Shown piece after piece: positions 40,716-49,622 of a DNA stretch of 64,000 bases. This stretch comes from Salinimicrobium sp963739625. Lineage in GTDB: Bacteria; Bacteroidota; Bacteroidia; Flavobacteriales; Flavobacteriaceae. A program made the translations under genes and the position numbers. The notes under the pieces were generated by a model. That model had not been told where the DNA came from, searched no databases, and saw only the letters and a list, made by a program, of their open reading frames with translations. Positions within the stretch are counted from its first letter, which is position 1. The number at the start of each line of letters is the position of its first letter. The stretch spans positions 1 through 64,000 of the forward strand of contig CAVUAU010000019.1 in assembly GCA_963739625.1 (NCBI GenBank), given 5' to 3'.

Positions 40716-41411
40716 TTAATACTTGTTCTGGTCTTTCAAGAGCTTTTTGATGTTCTTGTTATGGCCGTACAGCACCATAAGATCTTCCTTGTGCAGGACA
40801 GTTCTTGCACTTGCCACGCCCTGAACATTTGTGACGTCTCTTAGTGCTCCCAACTGGTTCTTTTCCTGCGAATACTTGATGGTGGTAAGTACAATCACAT
40901 CATACTTGCGTTTAAGACCTACTTCTTCAAGGGTCCTGCCGTCATATTCCTCGGGAATGGCGGTTTCTACAATACTAAAATCGCGGTTCACCTCAAAAGA
41001 ATCTACCACTCCCTGCAGGTTTAGTTTCTTAGACCACCTTTCTGCAGTCTCTTCTTCGGGATGAATGATCTCATCCACACCCATAGCTTCAAGAACCATT
41101 TCCTGCAAAGGGGAAACTGCACGGCTAATAAGCCTTTTTACGTGCAACTGCTTCATAAGCGCAGTAGCCATGATATTTGCACCCTTGTCTTCTCCAATTC
41201 CCACAACCACGACATCTGTATCCTTCAGCGGAAGGTTTGAAACCGCGGTAATATCTGTAGAATCGAGATTCACAGCGTGAGTGATCTTGTCTTTAATGGC
41301 TTCAACCTTTGTCATGCTGGTATCGACCCCAATTACTTCGTTACCCATTTCGGTAAGCTTTTCAGCGAGCGAGGCACCAAAGTTTCCCAGTCCAATAATG
41401 ATATATTTCAT
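40716..41411 (-). CDS. ktrA: Potassium uptake regulatory subunit, TrkA/KtrA family
   Basis: A 231-residue cytoplasmic RCK protein with an N-terminal NAD-binding loop (IGLGNFGASLAEKL), the conserved VVVGIGEDKGANI and a C-terminal TrkA-C region with EEYDGRTLEEVGL. It forms a ring that gates the membrane subunit encoded just upstream (12 bases), as in Ktr systems. Confidence 0.92.
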   Translation of the reverse strand: MKYIIIGLGNFGASLAEKLTEMGNEVIGVDTSMTKVEAIKDKITHAVNLDSTDITAVSNLPLKDTDVVVVGIGEDKGANIMATALMKQLHVKRLISRAVSPLQEMVLEAMGVDEIIHPEEETAERWSKKLNLQGVVDSFEVNRDFSIVETAIPEEYDGRTLEEVGLKRKYDVIVLTTIKYSQEKNQLGALRDVTNVQGVASARTVLHKEDLMVLYGHNKNIKKLLKDQNKY

Positions 41412-41423
41412 AATCTAAATTCT

Positions 41424-43214
41424 TTAGTTCATTAAAATTTCCTCTTTTGGATATTTGTAGTTGAGGTGTTTTACGCGTCTCAAAAGTGCGATGAGGATAG
41501 TTAGCATAGAGACCCTCCCTATGAACATGGTAGCAATGATCACCAGTTTTGAAGCATCGCTAAGGTAAGGGGTTATTCCCACACTTAGTCCCACGGTACT
41601 ATAAGCCGAGAAACATTCAAAGGCAATGCTCAATAATGTCATATCATCGTTAAAACTCGCGATAAGAAAAACAGCGGTCCCAATAACGACCAGGGACAGT
41701 GCAATGATGGCAAAAGCACGTCGCACAGAAAGATCTGAAATCTCCCTGCGGAAGACTTCTACCCGGTCTTTCCCACGTGCAAGGCTTAGAAAATTAAGCG
41801 TAGCCAGGGCAAAGGTCGTAGTCTTGATACCACCTCCTGTAGATCCCGGGGAAGCCCCAATCCACATGAGAATGAAGATGATCATCACCGTAGAAAAGTT
41901 GAGTGCAGACATGTCTATGGAATTAAACCCTGCAGTCCTTGGTGTGGCAGCGCCAAAGAATGAAACCACCACCTTTCCGAAGGCAGAGTGCTCGGCCAGG
42001 GTGTTGTTGTATTCAAAGAAGTAGAACAGGATAGTACCTACAGCCAAAAGTACCCCTGTTGTCACCAAAACAATCCTGGTGTTGAGGTTGATCACCCATG
42101 GAATATAACGCGATTCCTCGGGGTGACGAATCTTCAAAAACTGGTTTTTGATATAGTAAACAAAGTACTTGTACAGGTTGAAAAGAATAGGGAAGCCAAT
42201 ACCACCCAGGATAAATAGTGCAACAATGATGAGCTGCATAGGGTAATTGAACTTAAACTCGGGTTCATAAAGGCTGTTTTGCAAGGTGGAAAATCCGGCG
42301 TTACAAAAGCCCGAAATGCTGTGAAAAACAGAGAAAAACATTCGTTCTCCAATTCCCGAAATCACGGTTTTGTCTATCGTGAAAAAGACGAGAATGGCAC
42401 CCGCCAGTTCGATTCCAAACGTGAGCAGTACGATCTTTTTAAGCACGCTAAAAACTTCTCCAATCTTGTCAGAATTCGTCATGTCGCGCAGCATGATCTG
42501 GCTTTCATACGAGCTTTTTCCGCGGAAAAAATAACTGAAATAACTGGCAAAGGTCATTATTCCCAGCCCACCCAGCTGGATAAGAATGAGGATAATGGTT
42601 TGCCCGAATTGTGTGAAATATGAACCGGTATCCACCACGATAAGACCTGTCACACAAACCGCGCTGGTAGAGGTGAAGAGGGCATCTAACGGCGAGATCC
42701 CATCATAGGTCGCGCGTGGTAATAAAAGCAGTAATGTTCCTATAACTATCAGGCTAATGAAACTCGCTATAAACAATTGTGCAGGGTTGAGGTGTTCCCT
42801 GCTTATATTGAGGCGCATGGCCGAAGACTCCCTGATGAAATAGATGAAAAGGGCAAGATACACCCACCCCATATGGTTCAAAAATTCGAGAAATGGAAGG
42901 CTTTCAAACAACAGGTTAGACTCGACAAACAGCAGCAGTGTGAACAGCAAAAAAATAACCGCATCGAAGACTTTTACCTTAAGCGGGAACTTACTTAGGG
43001 ATGCACCGTATCGAATAAGTATGGTAACAGTTCCAACGAACAGCGCCAACAGGTAAAAATCTTTGAGATAGATCTCGGTTTGTGAGCGGTGATTAAACCC
43101 AAGGTCAAAGATGACCAGGCAAACTGCAATGAAACTCAGCCAGAAAGAAAATTTTCTCAGGACGCTCAGGCTTTTTTCAATTTTTTCCTGATTTTGAAAC
43201 TTAAAAAATTTCAA
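41424..43214 (-). CDS. ktrB: Potassium uptake channel, TrkH/KtrB family
   Basis: A 596-residue membrane protein with four pore-loop repeats: TSAVCVTGLIVVDTG, SGFCNAGFS, GASPGSTGGGIKT and SAYSTVGLS. The N-terminal ~150 residues add four helices to the usual KtrB core, a feature frequent in flavobacterial members. It conducts K+ together with the KtrA-type subunit. The promoter should lie in the 390 bases upstream. Confidence 0.92.
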   Translation of the reverse strand: MKFFKFQNQEKIEKSLSVLRKFSFWLSFIAVCLVIFDLGFNHRSQTEIYLKDFYLLALFVGTVTILIRYGASLSKFPLKVKVFDAVIFLLFTLLLFVESNLLFESLPFLEFLNHMGWVYLALFIYFIRESSAMRLNISREHLNPAQLFIASFISLIVIGTLLLLLPRATYDGISPLDALFTSTSAVCVTGLIVVDTGSYFTQFGQTIILILIQLGGLGIMTFASYFSYFFRGKSSYESQIMLRDMTNSDKIGEVFSVLKKIVLLTFGIELAGAILVFFTIDKTVISGIGERMFFSVFHSISGFCNAGFSTLQNSLYEPEFKFNYPMQLIIVALFILGGIGFPILFNLYKYFVYYIKNQFLKIRHPEESRYIPWVINLNTRIVLVTTGVLLAVGTILFYFFEYNNTLAEHSAFGKVVVSFFGAATPRTAGFNSIDMSALNFSTVMIIFILMWIGASPGSTGGGIKTTTFALATLNFLSLARGKDRVEVFRREISDLSVRRAFAIIALSLVVIGTAVFLIASFNDDMTLLSIAFECFSAYSTVGLSVGITPYLSDASKLVIIATMFIGRVSMLTILIALLRRVKHLNYKYPKEEILMN

Positions 43215-43500
43215 TTTTTAAGTGATTTTAAATGATTCTTTGTGAATGTACCCCCTGGGATAAAGTTGCAGGAGCCTGTAGAAAAACAAAAGGACGAACG
43301 CGAAGGATCTATGTCCAGCATAATGAAAATTTTTTCTGTTCTGCACCGGGGGAGAACACAAATTGAAAAGCAAAGGTAGTATGTAAAAAAGAAATATGGT
43401 AAAAAGATTGGTTAAAAACCAGTCATGTAGCGTTTTTTCAATTTTTGGGTTTATAAACCTTCTTATTAAAATTAGGCTGCCTTTAATCCTTCAATCTTTA

Positions 43501-43508
43501 TATATTTG
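43501..43508 (+). promoter_or_regulatory. -7 promoter box of the APC permease gene
   Basis: TATATTTG fits TAnnTTTG and lies about 93 bases before the permease start, inside the 386-base gap (43215-43600) between the divergent KtrB-type and permease genes. The gap has no other gene. A -33 TTTG is not clear. Confidence 0.45.
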
Positions 43509-43600
43509 AAAGCAAGATGGCCAAAACATCTTTCCAAACCTCAACACTTCAATGATAAAAAATAGCACCCCCAGCAGTTCCACCAAGAAAATTTTGTTAG

Positions 43601-44893
43601 ATGAAGAACGATAAGTCTTCACCAAATTTGGTGCGAACAGTGTCCCGATGGCAAATTGTGGGACTTTCCATAAATGATGTTATTGGGAGCGGAGTGTTCC
43701 TATTGCCGGCAGCAGCGGCAATATTGTTGGGCGGCGCGAGTATATGGGCGGTTTTTCTCGCAGGTTGTGCAGTGGCTATTTTGGTACTCTGTTTTGCTGA
43801 AGCTTCCAGTTATTTTGATGAACCGGGAGGCGCTTATTTGTATACCCGGGAGGCTTTTGGAGAATTCATAGGTTTTGAAGTGGGTTGGATGACCTGGCTG
43901 GCAAGGGTTACCTCTGTCGCTTCACTTTCGGTGGGTTTTGCTTTGGCGTGCAGCTATGTTTGGCCTGCGGCTTCCGAAGGTTGGGGACGGGTTCTCGTCA
44001 TCACGGCTTCCCTGGCATTTCTTACCTGGATCAATATCATAGGGGTGAAACAGGGAGCTAAAACGGCCGTTTTTCTTACAATCGCCAAATCCATTCCCCT
44101 GGTGGCTTTTATTGGGATAGGAATATTCTACGTTGATCTCGATTTGATCAGCATTGACAGTCCTTCTGTTAGTTTCGATTCTTTATCTGAAGCGGTTTTG
44201 TTGTTGCTGTTTGCTTACGTGGGCTTTGAAAACGCCCCTGCAGCGGCCGGAGAGTACAAAAACCCTAAAAAAGATGTGCCTTTTGCGTTGCTCATCATGG
44301 TATTGCTGGTAACGATTGTTTATACCCTGGTGCAGTTCGTGGCTGTAGGCACTTATCCGGCATTACAGCAGTCCGAATCTCCGCTAGCCGACTCCGGAGC
44401 TTACTTTGCAGGTGCAGGAATGGCTTTACTCATGACCATTGGCGCCATGGTGTCTATCTTCGGAAATGTTGGAAACACCACCCTTATTGGTCCTCGATAT
44501 CTTTATGCTTTAGCCAAAGACGGCTATGGCTTTAAAGCTTTAGCCAAAGTTCATCCAAAGTATCGAACACCGGCAGTTGCCATTCTTGTTCAGTCAGGTT
44601 TGGCATTGGCCCTGGCTCTTTCGGGATCTTTCGTGGGTCTGGCAATGCTATCTATTATCGCCCGTCTGGCGACGTATATAGGCACTGTTGCGGCCTTGCC
44701 TGTCTTGAGAAAACGTTTTCCGGATAATCCTAATGCTGTACGGCTTCCCGGCGGCTATACCATTCCTGTGATCGCTTTATTGATCTGTTTGATCTTCCTC
44801 ATCAGCACGACTATGGAAAACCTGATTGCCGGAGTATTGGCTTTGATTTGCGGGGCGGTGATCTTTTACTTCCGCTCGGGAAAGAAAAAGTGA
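43601..44893 (+). CDS. APC-family amino acid/amine permease
   Basis: A 430-residue transporter with about twelve helices. The first-helix signature IGSGVFLLPAAAAILLG (usually GxGI) and the helix 3 consensus FLLITAEASSYFDEPGGAYLYTREAFG-like stretch are clear. Substrates of the family are amino acids or polyamines, moved by cation symport or exchange. A single gene, convergent with the oxidoreductase downstream. Confidence 0.88.
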   Translation: MKNDKSSPNLVRTVSRWQIVGLSINDVIGSGVFLLPAAAAILLGGASIWAVFLAGCAVAILVLCFAEASSYFDEPGGAYLYTREAFGEFIGFEVGWMTWLARVTSVASLSVGFALACSYVWPAASEGWGRVLVITASLAFLTWINIIGVKQGAKTAVFLTIAKSIPLVAFIGIGIFYVDLDLISIDSPSVSFDSLSEAVLLLLFAYVGFENAPAAAGEYKNPKKDVPFALLIMVLLVTIVYTLVQFVAVGTYPALQQSESPLADSGAYFAGAGMALLMTIGAMVSIFGNVGNTTLIGPRYLYALAKDGYGFKALAKVHPKYRTPAVAILVQSGLALALALSGSFVGLAMLSIIARLATYIGTVAALPVLRKRFPDNPNAVRLPGGYTIPVIALLICLIFLISTTMENLIAGVLALICGAVIFYFRSGKKK

Positions 44894-44902
44894 AGCTGAA
44901 GT

Positions 44903-45950
44903 TTAATCCCAGGAAACGACCTTTCTCTCGCGGCTGCTTTTTTGTGCCATTTCAATCACTTTTATTACATCGCGGGCCTGTTGGGGCGTGACTTCAAGTG
45001 CTGCACCGTTCACAATGGCTTCATAAAGGTTCTGGTAAAGCAGCCGGTAATCGCCGGGCTCGCTTTCCAGTAGTTTTTCTTCGGAAGTGGTATTGAGCTT
45101 TCCCCAGATCTCCCGTGATTCTTTACCCCAGCCTGGATGATCTTTGGGTTTTTCACCGTTTTTTAGTACTTCCTCCTGCGGGTCTGCACCATATTTTACA
45201 AAACTCCCTTTACTGCCGTTTATGCTGATGGTTGGCCCTTTTTCCTTTACCAATATTCCCGCTCTCAGGATAACGCGGGTGTGAGGGTAGAAGAGGAGCA
45301 GGTGGAAATTATCGGGTACTTTTGCGTCTTTGCGGTGAATGCTAATGTCTGCAAAAACTTCTTTTGGAGTACCAAACAACATGAGCGCCTGGTCAATGAG
45401 ATGGCTGCCAAGGTCATAGAGAATGCCGCTGCCGGGGTTATCAGGGTCTTCTTTCCAGCCGGGTTTAATCTTGTCCCTAAACCGGTCAAAATGTGCTTCA
45501 TATTCGACAACCTCTCCTAAAATGCCATTTTTGAGAAGTTTTCTCACCGTCCTGGCATCGCTGTCCCACCGGCGGTTGTGGTTAATACTTAGGATGAGAT
45601 CATTTTTACCGCGCGAGCTCAATAAGCTCCTCTGCTTCGGAAGTCTTTGTCGTAAAAGGTTTTTCTACAAGTACATGCTTTCCAGCTTCAAGCGCGGCTT
45701 TCGCAAATTTGTAGTGCAGCTGGTTAGGAAGAAGCACGATCACCAGGTCTACAGCAGTATCCTCAAGAATTTTAGAAAATTCTGAAACAACTGAAGCATT
45801 CGGAAAATCCTGTTTTGCAGCCTTTATATTTTCGGGGCTGGAGGTGAGTATTTTAGTGACCTTGAAGCCGGGGACACTTGAAAGAATTGGCGCATTGTAT
45901 ATTCTTCCGCCAGATCCAAATCCGGCGAGGGCGGTATTGATCTCGACCAT
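44903..45950 (-). pseudogene. Gfo/Idh/MocA-family oxidoreductase with frameshift
   Basis: An NAD(P)-dependent oxidoreductase of about 350 residues, split at 45606-45622. The N-terminal part (to 45950) has the Rossmann motif GFGSGGRIYNAP, LLPNQLHYKF and EKPFTTK; the C-terminal part has NHNRRWDSDART and GSHLIDQALMLFG. The frames join as ...EELIELAR-GKNDLIL..., consistent with loss of one CG unit in a CGCGCG tract or one extra base. The rest is intact, so the lesion is recent or a read error. Confidence 0.82.
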
Positions 45951-46057
45951 TTTTTTGTTTTGAAGTTACCGAAATTTCCGAAGAACACACGTTCCAAAAA
46001 GGGCAAAAACAGCCTCCTTCAGAAATCGCCTAACTTAAGAATTTGCTTCCGAAGAAA

Positions 46058-48832
46058 TTACAACTTTTTGACAGGTTCAGTAATTTCATGTGAGGCTTCT
46101 ATCTCCTCGGTTTTCTTCACGATATTTCTAACGATATCATCCAGTTCCTCGGCAGAATTCCTGATGTGTAACATGATCTCTTCCATCCCCAACTCTTCGT
46201 TATTTTCCTGTTCCAGCAGGTGCAGCAGGCCTTTGATCCTTGCCAGCGGTGCACGCACCACATGAGATTGTTCCCATGCGATCTCTTTTAGCACGCGGTT
46301 TTGCTTCTGGACTTTACGAAGCAGTCGTCGGGAATTTGTCACATCTAAAACGGCGCCCACTACCCTTACAGCGACATTGTTCTTGTCTCTAAGAATGTAG
46401 CCGCGGTCAATGACATAAGCGATGCTACCGTCGGCCCGAATGAGACGGTACTCACATTTCCACTTTTTAGCATCTGGTTTTTCCAGGGCCCTGTGCAGGG
46501 ATTCGCGCACCTTTTGTTGATCTTCCTTCACCACCTTTGTGAGCCAGAAAGAGTGTACCGAAGTGGCCTGATTGGTTTTGTAGCCAAAAATGTTCTTATA
46601 GCCTTTGCTTCTGGTAACCGAATCTGTCGCGATCTCCCAGTCCCAGATCATTTCATTGGTAGCCTTCATCGCCATCTTAAAACGCTTATTTGCGATTTTA
46701 AGCGCTTCTTTCTTGGCTGTAATTTCAGAAATATCACTGGTAGCACCAATTAGGCGCAGCGCATTGCCATCGTGGTCTCTAATGATATAGCCCCGGTCTA
46801 CCACCTTTGCATAGGTGCCATCTGCCCGGCGAAACCTGTATTCGGTTTTAATGAAATTTTGTTCCGGATTTCGAAGGGAGGTAGCAAGCTTCCTTTTTTC
46901 ATCCGGGAAATCTTCGGGGTGAATGTGTTTTCTCCAAAAATCTTTGCTGTTCACTTCTTCTGAAGAGTAACCGTAAAGTTCCTGCAAACTTCTGTGAAAA
47001 CGGGTCACCACGTTTTTCTCAAGGTCCCAGTCGTAAATAAGATCCTGGGTTGCCGTGGCCGCGAGCTGGTAGCGCTCATTGATATGTTCAATCTCCCGCG
47101 CCTGTTCAATGATCGTGGTAATATCCCTGGAGTTGGCGATAACTCCTTTGACGGCAGGGTCGTTGATCAAATTTGTGGCAGTGGTTTGTACCCACCTCCA
47201 TTCATCTTTTTTACTGCGGAACCGAAAGGGGGAAATTTTCACCTGCTTTTGAGTTGTGAGCTGCGTAAACTGATCTTTCACCCTTGCCCAATCTTCGGGA
47301 TGAATAAACTTGAAGGCATTGCGGCCAACAAGTTCACAGGGTTCAAACCCCAGAATGCTTCTATAGTTTTCGCTCACGAAGGAATAAAAACCGTCCATAT
47401 CGAGGACGCCAATAAGATCTGATCCTTCCTGCACCAGGGCACGAAATTTTTGTTCACTCTGCCGCAGTTCTTCCTCCCGTTTCCTGACTTTATCCAGGGC
47501 TTCCCGTTTTTCAAAGGCATTGGTAAGGTTTTGCGTAAGGCTCCTTAAAAAGCTGATTTCTTCTTCTTTCCAAATCCTTTCGCTCTTGCAATCGTCAAAC
47601 CCGACAAAGCCAAATAGCTGGTCTTGCAGGAAAATTGGTAGTAGCAACATTGACCGGATGTCCTGCTCCAGGAAGATATTTTTTAGTTCCCCCGCATCAA
47701 GTTTACTCAGGGTAGCTGTAAACGGCAAGTTCTTCGAGAGCGGCGGAATGATCTCCTCCACCTTTTTGAGAGGCATGTTCTGCATCTCGTCATTGTCCAT
47801 CTGGGGCTCGGCAAGAGAACTGCACCATTCTACTTTTTGGCTAATGAGGATCTCTCCCTCTACTATATCTGCTCCAAAATAGTACATCCTGTCGGCTTCT
47901 ACTGTCTGGGCGATCACCGCGAAAGTATCCTGTAGTGCCGCGTCGTTGATCTCATTTTCCAGCAGCGAGCTCACGAAAGCTGCATTTACCTCGAGAAAAC
48001 GGCTTTTTTCGACCATGATCTTTTCAGTCTGCCGCATCTCTGTCACATCTTTTGCAATCCCATGAACCTCTGCGATCTTCCCATTCAGGAACATAGGCAT
48101 GAGCAGGATCTTAAGGGTATATTCGGTATTGGTGCGGGAAATAAAATCTGCTTCAAAAGAAGTGATTTTACCTTCGCGCGCCTGAGAAAAATGTTCAACA
48201 ATAAGACTCTGGTGGTAAGGGGCGCAAAAAGGTAAAAAATTGGAACCAATAATTTCTTCTACAGAAACTGCGGCCATGTCGGCGAGGCCTTTGTTGGCAT
48301 GTAAAAAATTCCCATCGAGGTCAAGGCGGTAAAGGCCATCGGGGTTTTGCCTAATGAAATTCCTGTACTGTTGCCTGCTTATGCTTAGCTCTTCCTGAAT
48401 CTCTTTTTCACGAGCTTCCATTTCCATTTCCTCTGTCACTTCACGGGTAGTGTGCAGTATGAAAGCCACTTTCCCATTGTCATTTTTAAGAGGTATGTTT
48501 TCGGAAGTGAAATACCTGGTCTCAAATTTACCGGTACTCCTCACCGGAACATCGTAACGAAATTCCTCAACTTTCTGACTTTTCCCTGAAGTCATGACCT
48601 TCGAAAGAGCTTTCAAAAGAGAATCGTGCCCATAATATCCTTCTGCTTCAGGATTGGGAGGGAAAGCTTCTTTGGTGTCTTTGTGGAGCAAATCTCCTGG
48701 AGTGATCCCCAGGAGTTCGAGATAGGCAGGGTTGGCGTCTATTACCGTAAAATTATCAGGGCTTTTAGGTTCTAATACCACGCAGGGAAAAGGCATGGTC
48801 TTAAAAATATCTTTCCAGTTAAGGTCCTTCAT
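46058..48832 (-). CDS. Multi-PAS/GAF sensor protein with HisKA-like region but no ATPase domain
   Basis: A 924-residue cytoplasmic sensor. It has PAS domains at ~1-140, 150-275, 460-580, 590-710 and 715-835, with a GAF domain at ~285-445. The last ~90 residues (SHVVRAPLARIKGLLHLLE with a phospho-acceptor-like His) match a histidine kinase dimerisation segment, but no HATPase_c domain follows. It cannot autophosphorylate alone. Similar truncated forms are known in flavobacteria. It may form mixed dimers or sequester kinases. Confidence 0.85.
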   Translation of the reverse strand: MKDLNWKDIFKTMPFPCVVLEPKSPDNFTVIDANPAYLELLGITPGDLLHKDTKEAFPPNPEAEGYYGHDSLLKALSKVMTSGKSQKVEEFRYDVPVRSTGKFETRYFTSENIPLKNDNGKVAFILHTTREVTEEMEMEAREKEIQEELSISRQQYRNFIRQNPDGLYRLDLDGNFLHANKGLADMAAVSVEEIIGSNFLPFCAPYHQSLIVEHFSQAREGKITSFEADFISRTNTEYTLKILLMPMFLNGKIAEVHGIAKDVTEMRQTEKIMVEKSRFLEVNAAFVSSLLENEINDAALQDTFAVIAQTVEADRMYYFGADIVEGEILISQKVEWCSSLAEPQMDNDEMQNMPLKKVEEIIPPLSKNLPFTATLSKLDAGELKNIFLEQDIRSMLLLPIFLQDQLFGFVGFDDCKSERIWKEEEISFLRSLTQNLTNAFEKREALDKVRKREEELRQSEQKFRALVQEGSDLIGVLDMDGFYSFVSENYRSILGFEPCELVGRNAFKFIHPEDWARVKDQFTQLTTQKQVKISPFRFRSKKDEWRWVQTTATNLINDPAVKGVIANSRDITTIIEQAREIEHINERYQLAATATQDLIYDWDLEKNVVTRFHRSLQELYGYSSEEVNSKDFWRKHIHPEDFPDEKRKLATSLRNPEQNFIKTEYRFRRADGTYAKVVDRGYIIRDHDGNALRLIGATSDISEITAKKEALKIANKRFKMAMKATNEMIWDWEIATDSVTRSKGYKNIFGYKTNQATSVHSFWLTKVVKEDQQKVRESLHRALEKPDAKKWKCEYRLIRADGSIAYVIDRGYILRDKNNVAVRVVGAVLDVTNSRRLLRKVQKQNRVLKEIAWEQSHVVRAPLARIKGLLHLLEQENNEELGMEEIMLHIRNSAEELDDIVRNIVKKTEEIEASHEITEPVKKL

Positions 48833-49057
48833 GGGTAGGGAATGAAAGTTTTAACTTCAACCGCTTATGCCCTTATCGAGAACATCACCTGCAGTTAAGG
48901 TTTTGTTAAAGTTGGGCAAATATAAGATAAAATAAATGGATATGAACGCGATGTACAATAAGCTCAAAAAATTTAAGGTCAGGTCATTGCAGGTAAAATG
49001 AACCTCAAAACCCGGTCAGGTTTAAAAGTATCAATTTTTGGAGAATGGGTGGAATTT

Positions 49058-49501
49058 TTACCTTTTTTCGACCGGTACAAGGAGGACAGGCACATTGAGG
49101 TCTTCAATAATGTCCTGTTCGAGGTTGCCGGTGAACAGCTGGTAGAAAAAATTGCGTTTGTGGTGACCGGCGATGAGCAGGTCCACGTGAAGTTTTTTCA
49201 CTTCTTCTTTGATCATTTTTTCTGTTGGTCCTTCTATGATGACAGCCCGGGCGTCAATATTCTTTTCTTTTAATTCCGCTTCCAGTTGTTTCACGAGGTC
49301 AGCTTCTTTCTTGCGATTTGCCACACGTTTATCCTGGGCGTATTGTGGGCCTGCTTCTAAACCTATAAAGCTGTCGGGGTCGGGTTCGTTAACATGCAGA
49401 ATCCAGACCGTTGAATTGAAGGAACGGGCGAATTCTTCGGCTTTTGCCATTAGCACCGGGGCGTTTTTTGGATGATTGATGGCTACAAGAATGTTTTTCA
49501 T
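49058..49501 (-). CDS. Universal stress protein (UspA family)
   Basis: A 147-residue single-domain Usp. The N-terminal VAINHPKNAP and the C-terminal ATP-binding pattern LLIAGHHKRNFFYQLFTGNLEQDII (G-x2-x-x9-G type) are typical. It is a cytoplasmic nucleotide-binding stress protein. Confidence 0.88.
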   Translation of the reverse strand: MKNILVAINHPKNAPVLMAKAEEFARSFNSTVWILHVNEPDPDSFIGLEAGPQYAQDKRVANRKKEADLVKQLEAELKEKNIDARAVIIEGPTEKMIKEEVKKLHVDLLIAGHHKRNFFYQLFTGNLEQDIIEDLNVPVLLVPVEKR

Positions 49502-49571
49502 GGTTAAGTTTAATTGGTCTTTTAAAGATATAAAATTTCTTCAGGCTTAAAAATGAATTTACTGAAAGTAA

Positions 49572-49599
49572 AAGGCCGATATTGAAAAATACCGGCCTT
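49572..49599 (-). terminator. Terminator of the S9 peptidase gene
   Basis: AAGGCCGATATT pairs with AATACCGGCCTT, 12-bp arms with one mismatch and a GAAA loop. It lies 24 bases after the peptidase stop on the minus strand. Confidence 0.7.
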
Positions 49600-49622
49600 C
49601 TTGGAATCTTTTTCTGTGATAA

